Assembly (NCBI RefSeq): GCF_024380015.1
Contig: NZ_CP101508.1
Coordinates: forward strand, 1,116,902-1,180,901
DNA from: Photobacterium atrarenae
Lineage (GTDB): Bacteria > Pseudomonadota > Gammaproteobacteria > Enterobacterales > Vibrionaceae
Length of the DNA stretch: 64,000 bases
Direction of reading: 5' to 3'
Shown here: positions 44,997 through 55,241 of the stretch, one piece after another
How positions within the stretch are numbered: position 1 is the stretch's first letter
Layout: each line of letters starts with the position of its first letter
Position numbers and translations under genes: made by a program
Notes under the pieces: generated by a model
Databases searched by the model: none
The model's input: only the letters and a program-made list of their open reading frames with translations
Told to the model about the DNA's origin: nothing

Positions 44997-46121
44997 ATGA
45001 CATTTTGGCAGCGACAAGGTGATCGATGTGGGCGTAAGCCGTGGCTTGGGTACCGGTGGCTATGGCTGTTGGGCATGGGGGGGCTGAGCGGCTGCGAGCA
45101 GCCAACCATTGAGCCGAGAGTTATCGTGGCGCCGGTGAAGGTACAAGTCGTACAGCTGGCTCAGAGTTCGCCCCAGGTCAGTTTTCCGGCAGTAGCCGCT
45201 GCGGCGGATAAATCCCGTTTGTCGTTTCGGATCCCCGGCGAAGTGATCCGCATCCATATCAACCCCGGCGAGAAAGTGAAAACGGGACAATTGCTGGCGC
45301 AGCTTGATCCCACCGATTACCGGCTGGCAGTGGATGATGCCCAGGCCAGGTATGATGTTGCTGACAGCCAGTACCGGCGTTCGGCCAAGTTGGTCAAGCG
45401 TGGTTTTTTGTCCCAATCCCAGTTTGATGAGCTCAGGGCCCAGCGTCGGATCGCCCTGGCGCAGCTCAACCTCAATAAGTTACGTCTGACTTTCACTGAA
45501 CTCCGGGCGCCGTTTGATGGCGTGATCTCCCGGATCCCGGTCGAGCAGTTCGAAAATGTTCAGGCCGGACAGGGGATCATGAATATCCACCGTACGGACT
45601 GGGTCGATATTATCATCCAGGCGCCGGATATGATCTACTCGCAAAGTACAGCCCTGGAAGTGGAGCAGTCTCAGCCGGGGGCCCGGATTATTCTCAATGA
45701 CGGTACGGCCTATGACGCCCGGCTCAAGGAGTTTACCACCGAGCCGGACCCGGAGCTGGGCTCTTTTCTGGTTACCCTGACCATGCCGATGCCGCCGCAA
45801 CAATTTATTCTTGATGGCATGCCGGTTGAAGTCCGCGCAGATGCCCAGAAGCTGAAAATTTATCAGCACAATGAAGCGGTGATCCCGGTCGAAGCTATTT
45901 TTAATCAGGACGGCGATCCAATTGGCAGCGAGAACAAGTTTGTCTGGGTCGTGGATGCTGAGCGTCGGGTGGCGAAACGCCGGGTGGTCATTGATAAGCT
46001 GGTTCCGCAAGGAGCCCGGCTTCGCACCGGGCTGGAGGCCGGTGAACAGATCGTGGTTGCCGGCGGCAACCGTCTCCAGGAAGGACAGCAGATCAGTATT
46101 GTCGGCAGCGAGGCTGAATAA
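44997..46121 (+). CDS. RND efflux periplasmic adaptor, VexJ-like
   Basis: A 374-residue second membrane-fusion protein. An unusually long, positively charged N-region precedes a hydrophobic core and lipobox GLSGC (Cys36). It then shows FRIPGEVIRIHINPGEKV, a coiled-coil hairpin (about 95-160) and LRAPFDGVIS. It begins 1 nt after the stop of the first adaptor, within GTAGGATG, so translation is coupled. A pair of different adaptors for one pump may form a mixed hexamer. The ATG at 44997 is used; the open frame continues further upstream without support. Confidence 0.87.
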   Translation: MTFWQRQGDRCGRKPWLGYRWLWLLGMGGLSGCEQPTIEPRVIVAPVKVQVVQLAQSSPQVSFPAVAAAADKSRLSFRIPGEVIRIHINPGEKVKTGQLLAQLDPTDYRLAVDDAQARYDVADSQYRRSAKLVKRGFLSQSQFDELRAQRRIALAQLNLNKLRLTFTELRAPFDGVISRIPVEQFENVQAGQGIMNIHRTDWVDIIIQAPDMIYSQSTALEVEQSQPGARIILNDGTAYDARLKEFTTEPDPELGSFLVTLTMPMPPQQFILDGMPVEVRADAQKLKIYQHNEAVIPVEAIFNQDGDPIGSENKFVWVVDAERRVAKRRVVIDKLVPQGARLRTGLEAGEQIVVAGGNRLQEGQQISIVGSEAE

Positions 46122-46122
46122 G

Positions 46123-49100
46123 ATGAAACAAGATATTGCCGCCTATTTTATCCAAAACAAAGTGATCAGCTGGATGATGACGCTGATCTTCCTCATTGGC
46201 GGTACCTTGTCATTTTTTGGGCTTGGCCGGCTGGAAGACCCGGCGTTTACCATCAAAGATGCCATGGTGGTGACCGCGTATCCGGGGGCAACGCCGCTTC
46301 AGGTCGAAGAGGAAGTGACTTATCCAATTGAGAAGGAAATCCAGCAGCTGGCTTATGTGGATGAAATCAACTCAATCTCCAGCCGCGGGTTGTCCCAGAT
46401 CACCGTGACAATGAAGAACAATTATGGCCCGGATGATTTGCCGCAAATCTGGGATGAGCTGCGCCGCAAGGTGAATGATTTGACACCCAGCCTGTCGCCG
46501 GGAGTGCAGGCGCCTCAGGTCATTGATGATTTTGGTGATGTTTTCGGGGTGCTGCTGGCCATCACCGGGGATGGGTATAGTTATCAAGAGTTGAGTGATT
46601 ATGTCGATTACCTGCGCCGGGAGCTGGAGCTGGTCGACGGCGTGGCCAAGGTGTCGGTTACCGGGACCCAGCAGGAGCAGGTATTTATCGAAATCTCCAT
46701 GCAGCGGCTGAGTAGTTTGGGGATCTCACCGCAGACGATTTATAACACCCTGCAAACCCAGAACCTGATCACGAGCGCCGGGGCTGTCCGGATTGGTGAT
46801 GAATACATTCGGGTTCACCCGACGGGAGAATTCCAGAGTGTGGATGAGCTGGGGAACCTGATCATCACGGAAACCGGTGCCGAGGGTCTGATCTACCTGC
46901 GTGATGTCGCGGATATCCGGCGGGGGTTCAAGGAAATTCCATCAAACCTGGTCAGCTATAACGGCAAGCAGGCGTTGCATGTCGGGGTCGCGTTTACGTC
47001 CGGGGTCAACGTGGTGGAAGTCGGGCAGCGGGTGCAAATTCGTCTCGCCGAGCTCAAAGAGCAGCAACCGATCGGGATCAATATCGGTGCCGTTTATAGT
47101 CAGCCGACCGAAGTCGATAAGTCGGTGAGCGGCTTTGTGATTAGCCTCGGCCAGGCGGTGGCGATCGTCATCATTGTGCTGCTGTTTTTTATGGGACTGC
47201 GTTCGGGACTGTTGATTGGTTTGATTTTGCTGCTGACGGTGCTGGGCACGTTTGTGTTTATGAAATGGATGGCGATCGACTTGCAGCGGATCTCTCTCGG
47301 GGCGTTGGTGATTGCGCTCGGGATGCTGGTGGATAACGCCATCGTGGTGGTCGAAGGGGTGCTGATCGGGATGCAGAAAGGGAGGACCCGGGCGCAGGCC
47401 GCCTCGGATATCGTCACTCAGACTAAGTGGCCGCTGCTGGGCGCGACGGTGATTGCGGTGATGGCCTTTGCGCCGATCGGGCTGTCGCAGGACTCCACCG
47501 GTGAGTACTGCCGGACCCTGTTCAGCGTGTTACTGGTTTCGCTGATGCTGAGCTGGTTTACCGCGATCTCCCTGACTCCGTTTTTCTCGGATCTGTTTTT
47601 CCGTCAGCAGAAAAACGACAGCAGCAATGAGGAGGTGGATCCATACAAAGGCAAGTTGTTTGTGATGTATCGGGCATTTCTCGAGCTGTGCATGCGCCGG
47701 GCCTGGCTGACGGTGATTGTGCTGGTGGCGATGCTGGGTGTAAGTCTTTATGGCTTTGGCTTGCTCAAGCAGTCTTTCTTCCCGGCATCGACCACGCCGA
47801 TGTTTATGGTGGATATCTGGTTGCCGGAAGGGACCGACATCCGGGCGACCGATGACAAGCTGGCCGAACTGGAAGCCGAACTGCGCCAGAATGAGGCGGT
47901 AACCTATGTTAGTGCCAGTGCCGGGAAGGGCTCGCAACGGTTTATGCTGACCTATTCGCCGGAAAAAAGCTATGCCGCCTATGGTGAGCTGATCATCCGG
48001 GTAAAAAGTTTTGAAGATGTGATCCCGGTGATGCGCCAGTTCAGCCAGCAGCTGGATACCCGCTATCCGGAGCTGGAATACAAGCTCAAGCAGATCATGC
48101 TGGGACCGTCATCCGGCGCCAAAATCGAGGCCCGGCTGGTCGGGCCGGATCCGACCGTGCTGCGCGGGCTGGCCAAGCAGGTTGATGCAATCATGCAGGC
48201 TGATCCGGGCGCGTTCTACATCCGCCATGACTGGCGGGAGCGGACCAAAGTCCTGGAGCCGGAATTTAATGAAAGTCAGGCCCGGCGCTACGGGATCACC
48301 AAGCAGGATGTCGATGATTTATTGCAAATGGCATTTTCCGGCCTGGCGGTCGGGGTCTACCGAGAAGGGACTAATCTGATGCCGATTGTCACCCGGCTGC
48401 CGGATGACGAACGGGTCGATGTGACGTCTATCGAAGGGATGAAAATCTGGAGTCCGGCGGTAGGCGGTTATGTACCATTACAACAGGTGATCGCCGGTGT
48501 CAATGTCCGCTGGGAAGATCCGTTGATCGCCCGCAAGAACCGCAAACGGATGCTGACCATCATGGCTGATCCGGATCCACTGGGCGAGGAAACGGCGGCG
48601 ACGGTGCAGACGCGGATCCAACCGGCAATCGAAGCGCTGGACTTTCCACCGGGCTATGCGCTGGAATGGGGCGGGGAGTATGAGTCCTCGGCTGATGCTC
48701 AGGCCTCCTTGTTCCAGACCATGCCGATGGGCTATTTGTTTATGTTCCTGATCACCATCTTCCTGTTCAACAAAGTCAAAGAAGCCCTGATTGTCTGGGC
48801 TACGGTGCCGCTGGCGGTGATTGGGGTCACCACTGGCCTGTTGTTGCTTAACACCCCGTTTGGCTTTATGGCATTGCTCGGCTTTCTCAGCTTATCAGGG
48901 ATGCTGGTGAAAAACGGGATTGTACTGCTGGACCAAATTGAGATTGAGATCAGCAGTGGTAAGGAGAAATACGCGGCCATCGTCGATGCTGCGGTGAGCC
49001 GGGTCCGGCCGGTCTGTATGGCTGCTATTACCACGATTCTCGGGATGATACCACTGCTGCCGGATGTGTTCTTCAAGCCGATGGCGGTGACCATTATGTT

Positions 49101-49191
49101 CGGGCTGGGGTTCGCGACCGTGCTGACGCTGATCGTGGTGCCGGTGCTCTACCGCTTGTTTCATCGGGTAGCATTACCGCAAAGTAGTTGA
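46123..49191 (+). CDS. RND efflux transporter, VexK-like
   Basis: A 1022-residue inner-membrane RND pump with the twelve-helix plan: helix 1 (about 14-32), a large periplasmic loop, helices 2-6 (about 330-540), a second loop and helices 7-12 (about 860-1015). The proton-relay region in helix 4 reads GMLVDNAIVVVEG. It starts one base after the second adaptor stop. The open frame back to 45922 overlaps that gene and is rejected. Substrates are unknown; in V. cholerae the VexIJK system exports bile salts and detergents. Confidence 0.92.
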   Translation: MKQDIAAYFIQNKVISWMMTLIFLIGGTLSFFGLGRLEDPAFTIKDAMVVTAYPGATPLQVEEEVTYPIEKEIQQLAYVDEINSISSRGLSQITVTMKNNYGPDDLPQIWDELRRKVNDLTPSLSPGVQAPQVIDDFGDVFGVLLAITGDGYSYQELSDYVDYLRRELELVDGVAKVSVTGTQQEQVFIEISMQRLSSLGISPQTIYNTLQTQNLITSAGAVRIGDEYIRVHPTGEFQSVDELGNLIITETGAEGLIYLRDVADIRRGFKEIPSNLVSYNGKQALHVGVAFTSGVNVVEVGQRVQIRLAELKEQQPIGINIGAVYSQPTEVDKSVSGFVISLGQAVAIVIIVLLFFMGLRSGLLIGLILLLTVLGTFVFMKWMAIDLQRISLGALVIALGMLVDNAIVVVEGVLIGMQKGRTRAQAASDIVTQTKWPLLGATVIAVMAFAPIGLSQDSTGEYCRTLFSVLLVSLMLSWFTAISLTPFFSDLFFRQQKNDSSNEEVDPYKGKLFVMYRAFLELCMRRAWLTVIVLVAMLGVSLYGFGLLKQSFFPASTTPMFMVDIWLPEGTDIRATDDKLAELEAELRQNEAVTYVSASAGKGSQRFMLTYSPEKSYAAYGELIIRVKSFEDVIPVMRQFSQQLDTRYPELEYKLKQIMLGPSSGAKIEARLVGPDPTVLRGLAKQVDAIMQADPGAFYIRHDWRERTKVLEPEFNESQARRYGITKQDVDDLLQMAFSGLAVGVYREGTNLMPIVTRLPDDERVDVTSIEGMKIWSPAVGGYVPLQQVIAGVNVRWEDPLIARKNRKRMLTIMADPDPLGEETAATVQTRIQPAIEALDFPPGYALEWGGEYESSADAQASLFQTMPMGYLFMFLITIFLFNKVKEALIVWATVPLAVIGVTTGLLLLNTPFGFMALLGFLSLSGMLVKNGIVLLDQIEIEISSGKEKYAAIVDAAVSRVRPVCMAAITTILGMIPLLPDVFFKPMAVTIMFGLGFATVLTLIVVPVLYRLFHRVALPQSS

Positions 49192-49220
49192 AGAGGGTGG
49201 GACGATGAGGCGACGCGTTA

Positions 49221-49257
49221 AAAAGCCGGGGCCGAACTGAGTTCGGCCCCGGCTTTT
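49221..49257. terminator. Bidirectional terminator between the RND pump gene and pyrC
   Basis: AAAAGCCGGGGCCGAAC/GTTCGGCCCCGGCTTTT around a 3-nt loop, a very strong hairpin between convergent genes. Confidence 0.93.
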
Positions 49258-49312
49258 GATTGGTTGTGTCTCACTTGTGTTGTCCGAGCCGTATGGCCCC
49301 GGGCACAGGAGA

Positions 49313-50344
49313 TCAGTCCGTCACTTTCCACTGGATGTTTTCACCGGCGCGGATTGGCACCACGACATCATCGCCGAAGCGCATGGTTTCCGGCACTGCC
49401 CAGCTCTCTTTTTGCAGGGTAATGGTGTCGGTATTGCGCGGCAGACCGTAGAAATCCGGGCCGTTGAAGCTGGCGAAGGCTTCCAGGTGCTCGAGTGCCC
49501 CGGCTTGCTCAAAGACTTCAGCGTACAGCTCAATCGCCGCGTGGGCGGTGTAGGAGCCGGCGCAGCCGCAGGCCGATTCTTTACGACCGCGGGCGTGCGG
49601 CGCGGAATCGGTCCCGAGGAAAAATTTCGGGCTGCCACTGGTTGCCGCTTCGACCAGTGCCTGCTGGTGGATATTGCGCTTGAGGATCGGCAGGCAGTAG
49701 AAGTGCGGGCGGATCCCACCGGCCAGCATGTGGTTGCGGTTGAACATCAGGTGATGGGCGGTAATGGTTGCCGCGACGTTCGGGCCGGCCTGCCGGACGA
49801 ATTCAACCGCTTCTTTGGTGGTGATGTGCTCGACCACAATCTTCAGGTTCGGCATCTTGTCGACAATCGGTGCCAGTACGGTGTCGAGGAAAGTCTTTTC
49901 GCGATCAAAGATGTCGACCTCATGGGTCGTCACTTCGCCGTGGATCAGCAAGGGCATGCCGATTTCGGCCATGGTTTCCAGAGTCGGGATCAGTTTGTCG
50001 ATGTCAGTGACGCCGGAGTCGGAGTTGGTGGTTGCGCCGGCCGGGTAGAGTTTGGCGGCGTAGATATGGCCGGTGGCTTTGGCTTTGCGAACTTCTTCGG
50101 GGGAGGTGTTGTCAGTGAGGTAAAGGGTCATCAGCGGGGAGAAATTGCCTTGGGGCTTTTCGGCAAGAATGCGATCACGGTAGGCCAGAGCTGCATCGGT
50201 ATCGGTGACCGGCGGGATCAGGTTCGGCATAATAATGGCTCGCCCCATATACCGGCTGATGTCACGGACGGTATCTTGCAACACCTCGCCATCTCGTAAA
50301 TGCGTGTGCCAGTCGTCTGGGCGGGTAATGGTCATGGTCGTCAT
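49313..50344 (-). CDS. pyrC: Dihydroorotase
   Basis: A 343-residue zinc-dependent class II dihydroorotase that closes carbamoyl-aspartate to dihydroorotate in pyrimidine synthesis. The metal-binding [10 protein letters not shown] near the N-terminus, carboxylated lysine in [18 protein letters not shown] and [12 protein letters not shown] are intact. GAGGGAAGC lies upstream; two adjacent ATGs (50347 and 50344) are possible and I use the second. It is convergent with the RND pump gene. Confidence 0.95.
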   Translation of the reverse strand: MTTMTITRPDDWHTHLRDGEVLQDTVRDISRYMGRAIIMPNLIPPVTDTDAALAYRDRILAEKPQGNFSPLMTLYLTDNTSPEEVRKAKATGHIYAAKLYPAGATTNSDSGVTDIDKLIPTLETMAEIGMPLLIHGEVTTHEVDIFDREKTFLDTVLAPIVDKMPNLKIVVEHITTKEAVEFVRQAGPNVAATITAHHLMFNRNHMLAGGIRPHFYCLPILKRNIHQQALVEAATSGSPKFFLGTDSAPHARGRKESACGCAGSYTAHAAIELYAEVFEQAGALEHLEAFASFNGPDFYGLPRNTDTITLQKESWAVPETMRFGDDVVVPIRAGENIQWKVTD

Positions 50345-50496
50345 CATTGCTTCCCTCGCAAAAAATTTGCCCGATTCTAATGGCAACACCGGGGTATGTA
50401 AAGGCGATTCTTATCGTGACTGAACAAACTGATTTGCGATGACGTAATCGTTTGCAGGTTTGCGACACACGAGATGGGTTGTTGCGGATAAAAGTC

Positions 50497-50520
50497 GCCC
50501 CGGCGCAGCGCGGCCGGGGC
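50497..50520 (-). terminator. Possible terminator after the chemoreceptor gene
   Basis: GC-rich hairpin GCCCCGGC/GCCGGGGC just after the stop, followed on the minus strand by GACTTTTATCC. The U-tract is weak. Confidence 0.5.
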
Positions 50521-50525
50521 GGGGG

Positions 50526-52529
50526 TCAGAGCTTGAACCGGGTGACCAGATCTTGTTGTTGGTGGGCCAGGATATCGAGCTTACTGCTGGTGGTCGACAC
50601 CTCGGCCATCGCGTCGTAGTTGGCATCGGCAATATGGCTGATCTCTTCCAGGTTGCGGGCAATGGCAGTGGTGGTGGTACGTTGTTCTTCGGCCGCCTGG
50701 GCGATCTGGGTGCTCATTTGGCTGATCTCAAGGATCGTGGCTTGAATCTCCTCCATCGCACTGTTGGCGTCGGACGCCTGGCCGATACTGTTCTCCATTT
50801 CGCCGACACAACTTTGCATCACGGATACAGCCTGGCCCGAGCGCGATTGCAGGCTCTGGATCATGGTTTCGATCTCGGTGGTCGAGTCGGTGGTGCGCTT
50901 GGCCAGGACCCGGACTTCATCGGCAACGACGGCAAAGCCGCGGCCCTGATCGCCGGCGCGGGCGGCTTCAATGGCGGCATTGAGGGCCAGCAGGTTGGTC
51001 TGATCGGCAATGTTGCGGATCACATCCAGAATGGAGCCGATATTGCTGCTCATCTCCTGGAGTTTGATGACGGCGGACACCGACTCATCCAGTCGCTCGG
51101 CCAGCTGGTGCGCAGTATTGATATTGCTGCTCATCACTTCGCGTCCGGTATTGGCGGCATGCTCGACCTCATGTACCCGCGCCATGGTGCGCTGGGCACT
51201 TTGCGAGACATCGGTCACCGAATGTTCCATCTCGGTCATTGCTGTGGAGACGGAAGCGGTTTGCTGGCGTTGCTCATCAAGTCGGTGACGGGCTTCGGTG
51301 GTGGTGCCCTGGTTTTGCTCGGCCACCACGGCCAGATCCGAAGAGGCCTGGCTGAGCTTGCCCAGGATTTCCTGCAGGTTGTCGGCCAGGGTATTGATAT
51401 GGCGGCTCAGCCGGTTGAACTCGACAAACCGGGTGGGGTCGCTGCGCTGAGTCATGTCGCCGTTGGTCAGCGCTTCGAGGGTGCGCAGGGTTGACTCCAG
51501 CGGGCGGCGGACACTCTGGGCCAGATACCAGCCGATAAAGAGGGCAAACAGGGTGGCCCCGACGCCGATGCCGATGGCATTGCGCAGCCCCTGAGCAAAG
51601 GTTTCATCGGCTTGGGCAATGGCACGGTTCATCTCATTGTTCGCTTCAGTGCGGAAGCTGTCGAGCAGTTGGGTTGCTTGATCAATCTCCGCTGCCAGGG
51701 TGGCAATGTTGTCGTACAGGCGGTTGCGCGCATCGATGTAGCGATAGTGGACATCCAGCACGCCGCCCGGTTTGCCGATATCCAGGGTGTATTGGTTGAT
51801 CGGCTGATCAAATTTGTCTTTCAGCTCCGGCAGCATGGCCGAGAGCGAACGGTACGCGTTGTTGAGGTGGGTGACATAGCGTTTATTGTCTTTCACCGCT
51901 TTTTCAATGACCGTGATGTCATCGGTTGCCAGCGCATCGGAGGTGATGGTTTCAGTCTGGCGTAGTTTAATGAAATAGTTCTTGGCGATCATTTTGACTG
52001 AAATACTGTTCTGATCGGCGACGAACTCCTTCATTTTACTGCTCAGTTCATCATGGAGCTGTTGAAACCGGCGGGCTGACTGCAGTCGGGCTGCTTCGGC
52101 ATCGAGCTGGCTGCGATAGTTCGCCATGGCTGTATGGGCCTCGGAGAAATACCGTTCCTCCAGCGCGAGCAGGGCATTGACCTGGCCGCTCAGGGCGGTG
52201 TTACCGTGGGCTGCTTCAACCAACTGCGCGAGGGCGGCACTAAAGGCTTGGTGCGCTTGGGTAAAGTTTGCCTCGGTGGTCTGCATCCGTTGCGGGTTTT
52301 GGCTGGTGAGAAAATCTTTGAAGATCTTATCTGCGGCCAGCAGGCGGACACTGGTTTGGTTGGCGGTTGAGACCAGCGGTAGGGCTTCGGTGGTTACCGT
52401 GGCAAGCTGGTGGTGGATCCGGTTGGTGCCGTCAAGCATCAAAGCAATCGTCGCGGCAAACAGCACGACCATGACTGCAAACCCGGAGTACATACGTCGT
52501 ATGACAGAGGTTTGATTTCTTGTCTTCAT
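50526..52529 (-). CDS. Methyl-accepting chemotaxis protein
   Basis: A 667-residue chemoreceptor. A first membrane helix (about 12-32), a long helical periplasmic sensor (about 33-315), a second helix (about 316-337), a HAMP domain and the signalling domain are visible. The kinase-control tip is intact ([19 protein letters not shown]). The sensor is of the all-helical type, but its ligand is unknown. GGGAT lies just upstream of the ATG. It is monocistronic. Confidence 0.92.
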   Translation of the reverse strand: MKTRNQTSVIRRMYSGFAVMVVLFAATIALMLDGTNRIHHQLATVTTEALPLVSTANQTSVRLLAADKIFKDFLTSQNPQRMQTTEANFTQAHQAFSAALAQLVEAAHGNTALSGQVNALLALEERYFSEAHTAMANYRSQLDAEAARLQSARRFQQLHDELSSKMKEFVADQNSISVKMIAKNYFIKLRQTETITSDALATDDITVIEKAVKDNKRYVTHLNNAYRSLSAMLPELKDKFDQPINQYTLDIGKPGGVLDVHYRYIDARNRLYDNIATLAAEIDQATQLLDSFRTEANNEMNRAIAQADETFAQGLRNAIGIGVGATLFALFIGWYLAQSVRRPLESTLRTLEALTNGDMTQRSDPTRFVEFNRLSRHINTLADNLQEILGKLSQASSDLAVVAEQNQGTTTEARHRLDEQRQQTASVSTAMTEMEHSVTDVSQSAQRTMARVHEVEHAANTGREVMSSNINTAHQLAERLDESVSAVIKLQEMSSNIGSILDVIRNIADQTNLLALNAAIEAARAGDQGRGFAVVADEVRVLAKRTTDSTTEIETMIQSLQSRSGQAVSVMQSCVGEMENSIGQASDANSAMEEIQATILEISQMSTQIAQAAEEQRTTTTAIARNLEEISHIADANYDAMAEVSTTSSKLDILAHQQQDLVTRFKL

Positions 52530-52893
52530 AATATCCCTAACATTGCAAACATGGGCGACAGCAACGCCACATCAAATACAGTAATACGAAGCTGTAATTA
52601 TGTTATTGACCTTCGTATAAACTGTGATGTCGAAATTTCAACTAGCAAAAAAAGTTCGCTGAATTGGACAAAATCGACCCACAATCACGCAGACATCATG
52701 TCTCGGGGAAGCGTGACAGATCCTTGATATTAGTCGAATTGATGGACTACATACTTTGACGGCTGCATCAAAAAATAACCATGTTGCTGCGAGACAGGCT
52801 GGAAATCTTGTTTAAAACGGTGTTCAATATTGCTCTCTGGTTTGGAGTCAAGCATACTCCTGTCAACATACTGATATGTAAATGGAGCATGAA
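52530..52893. other. Divergent non-coding region between chemoreceptor and hinT
   Basis: About 360 nt with no credible ORF. It includes an inverted repeat ATACGAAG/CTTCGTAT (52584-52618, 19-nt spacer) close to the chemoreceptor start. Both divergent promoters should lie here, but I could not assign a consensus with confidence. Confidence 0.5.
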
Positions 52894-53244
52894 ATGGCAG
52901 AAGAAACCATCTTCAGCAAAATCATTCGTAAGGAAATTCCGGCTGATATTTTATACCAGGATGATATGGTCACCGCGTTTCGCGATATTAACCCCCGCGC
53001 GCCGAGCCACATCCTGATTATTCCGAACAAGCTGATCCCGACGGTGAATGATGTTGAAGCCGATGACGAGATGATGCTGGGACGCCTGTTTACGGTTGCC
53101 CGCAAACTGGCGGAGCAGGAAGGGGTGTCGGAAGACGGTTATCGCCTGATCATGAACTGTAATCCGCATGGCGGCCAGGAAGTGTACCATATTCATATGC
53201 ACTTGCTGGGCGGCCGACCACTGGGACCAATGCTGGTCGGCTAA
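52894..53244 (+). CDS. hinT: HIT-family purine nucleoside phosphoramidase
   Basis: A 116-residue HinT protein with the histidine triad [10 protein letters not shown] (His99, His101, His103). It hydrolyses adenosine 5'-phosphoramidates. The start [11 protein letters not shown] is nearly identical to that of E. coli; GGAG sits 5 nt before it. An ATG 12 nt upstream is rejected. It begins the conserved hinT-ycfL-lpoB-thiK-ycfP-ndh neighbourhood. Confidence 0.95.
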   Translation: MAEETIFSKIIRKEIPADILYQDDMVTAFRDINPRAPSHILIIPNKLIPTVNDVEADDEMMLGRLFTVARKLAEQEGVSEDGYRLIMNCNPHGGQEVYHIHMHLLGGRPLGPMLVG

Positions 53245-53396
53245 CGCTTTCATGATCCTGCCGGGCGCTGCTGGGACATTGATGGCTTGGCAACCGCTCA
53301 GCTAATGTGAACAGTCTGGGTCACGGTTGATTCTGACCGGGGAGGAATAACGTCCCGGTGTTGAGCTGCCGGTGACTCAGATTTTTTAGAGCGCTG

Positions 53397-54794
53397 ATGA
53401 TTAAAAGAACCATACAACGAGCGGCGATTGCGGTGTCGGTCCTGGCCCTGACGGCCTGTGCCAACTTATCGCCTCAGAATTTATTCAGCCACTATAGTGC
53501 GGCCAATACCGAGGCCCGGGATGCCTTAGCGCGGGGGCAGTACCAAAGCGCCCTGGAGAGCCTGCCGGATGCCCCGGCCGGTGTACTGCTTGATGGGATG
53601 GAGCGGGGCCGGATCGAGTATCTGGCCGGGCAGTACTCGAAAAGCTATGCCGCGCTGAACCGGGCGGATGAAGCGGTAAAGGACCAGCAACGTGCGGCGC
53701 GGATCCAGGTCTCTGAGGGGCTGAACCAGGCTGGCTCGCTGCTAACCAATGATAACCTGATTACATATCAGCCGGCAGACTATGAGCTTGGCTTTTTGCA
53801 TCTGTACCTGGCCCTGAATTATATCCAGCAGCGCGATCTGTCGGGGGCTCTGGTCGAAGTCAGGCGGGCTAATCAGGTTCAGGAGGCGGCGCGTAAGCAA
53901 CGTGAAGCAAGCCTGAATCAGGCGGCGCAGGAAGTCGATCGCCAGGGGCTCGGTCGTAATCTGGGCGCGGTGCTGGCCCGTTACCCGGGTGCCGGCGATC
54001 AGCTGTCTGCCGTGCAGAACGGATATTTATTTTATCTGTCAGGGGTCTTGTATGAAGCGGACGGCGATCTCAACAGTGCCTATATCGATTACAAAAGAGC
54101 ACTGGCCGTGGCGCCGGGAAATATGTATGTTGCCAACACGGTGCTCCGGTTGGCGACCCGCTTGCAGATGAAGGCTGATTTGGCGCCGCTTAAAGCCAGA
54201 TACGGTCGCTATACGCCACCGGCACCGGGCACCGGTCGGGTGGTGATTCTCGATGAACAAGGGGTCGTGCAGGCGCGGGAAGGCTGGCACTTGCCCTTGT
54301 GGCTGGCTGACCGTCACGGTAACAGCGTGATTTATAACCTGGCGCTGCCGTATTACCCCCAAGCGCCGGGGCCGGCATTGGGGCCCCTGTTGCTCAATCA
54401 GCAGCCGGTGATTGGCAGTGAGCTGGCAGATGTCAATGCGATGGCGCACCAGAGCCTGAATGAACATCTGCCGGTGCTGGTGGCCCGCCAGGCGCTGCGG
54501 GTAGTGGCCAAAAATGAGTTCAGAAAAGCGGCAGCCAGCAACGGCAATGATGTCGGTAATTTGCTGGCCAATATTTTTAATACCTTGACCGAGCAGCCGG
54601 ATACCCGGAGCTGGCAGTCGTTGCCTGCGGCAGTGGATTTATATCTCACTGACTTGCCGGCAGGCATGCATCAGTTGAACCGCAACGGCGAGTCGCTCGA
54701 GGTGAAGGTCGTTCCCGGCCGAACCACCCTGGTTTGGGTGTCCCGACAGGGGCCGCATACCCGGTGGTGGTCGGTATTGCTTGGAGAGAATTAA
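53397..54794 (+). CDS. COG3014-type TPR lipoprotein of unknown function
   Basis: A 465-residue predicted lipoprotein (lipobox ALTAC, Cys21) with TPR-like helices over about 40-270, including YQPADYELGFLHLYLALNY and YIDYKRALAVAP. The C-terminal part (about 280-465) is a conserved unknown domain. The family is found in Gammaproteobacteria next to LpoB-related genes. It lies directly upstream of ycfL, whose start is 2 nt after its stop. This inserted position between hinT and ycfL suggests a link to envelope assembly or cell-wall synthesis. Confidence 0.83.
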   Translation: MIKRTIQRAAIAVSVLALTACANLSPQNLFSHYSAANTEARDALARGQYQSALESLPDAPAGVLLDGMERGRIEYLAGQYSKSYAALNRADEAVKDQQRAARIQVSEGLNQAGSLLTNDNLITYQPADYELGFLHLYLALNYIQQRDLSGALVEVRRANQVQEAARKQREASLNQAAQEVDRQGLGRNLGAVLARYPGAGDQLSAVQNGYLFYLSGVLYEADGDLNSAYIDYKRALAVAPGNMYVANTVLRLATRLQMKADLAPLKARYGRYTPPAPGTGRVVILDEQGVVQAREGWHLPLWLADRHGNSVIYNLALPYYPQAPGPALGPLLLNQQPVIGSELADVNAMAHQSLNEHLPVLVARQALRVVAKNEFRKAAASNGNDVGNLLANIFNTLTEQPDTRSWQSLPAAVDLYLTDLPAGMHQLNRNGESLEVKVVPGRTTLVWVSRQGPHTRWWSVLLGEN

Positions 54795-54796
54795 CC

Positions 54797-55183
54797 ATGA
54801 AATATCTGTCTGTGTTGTTGTTCGCCTTGGCGCTGGCCGGCTGCACGTCGGCGACGTCGGGGATCAGTATCGAAAGCAGCAATCAAAATGTGGTGATTGG
54901 CAATGTGTCGCTGGCGCGACTGGTCGATATCGAGAAAGCCATGACCGGGGATGCCAACGGGCTGATGAAGGCAGCCGTGCCGATCACCAGTAAGGCCCAT
55001 TCCGATCTCAAGTTGCAATACCGTTTTTACTGGTACGACGCGCAGGGGCTGGAGGTGAGCGGCAGTGACAGCCCGTGGCGTCAGTTTGTCCTGCACGGCC
55101 AGGACACGGTGACTTTGCAGGGGATTGCCCGCAGACCGGAAGCGAAACAGTACCGCATTTATATCCGCGAAGCGGACGATTAA
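54797..55183 (+). CDS. ycfL: YcfL-family lipoprotein
   Basis: A 128-residue lipoprotein (lipobox ALAGC, Cys16) of the YcfL/DUF1425 family. The body is a compact beta-rich domain with FYWYDAQGLEV and a C-terminal KQYRIYIRE strand. GGAGAG lies upstream of the ATG at 54797. It follows the COG3014 gene almost directly and precedes lpoB by 58 nt. The function is unknown; conserved linkage to lpoB suggests an envelope role. Confidence 0.88.
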   Translation: MKYLSVLLFALALAGCTSATSGISIESSNQNVVIGNVSLARLVDIEKAMTGDANGLMKAAVPITSKAHSDLKLQYRFYWYDAQGLEVSGSDSPWRQFVLHGQDTVTLQGIARRPEAKQYRIYIREADD

Positions 55184-55241
55184 TTTCGCCAGGAATGATG
55201 TCTGGCATGCATGACAGCATAAAGAAGAAGGTAAACAGAGC

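Noticed and set aside
49256..50299. A 347-codon open frame on the plus strand opposite pyrC
   Set aside because: It is a long antisense shadow of a clearly conserved gene in GC-rich DNA. It has Gly/Val/His-rich low-complexity translation and no ribosome site.
50460..51494. A 344-codon open frame on the plus strand opposite the chemoreceptor gene
   Set aside because: Antisense shadow of the conserved signalling domain; no recognisable family and no start signals.
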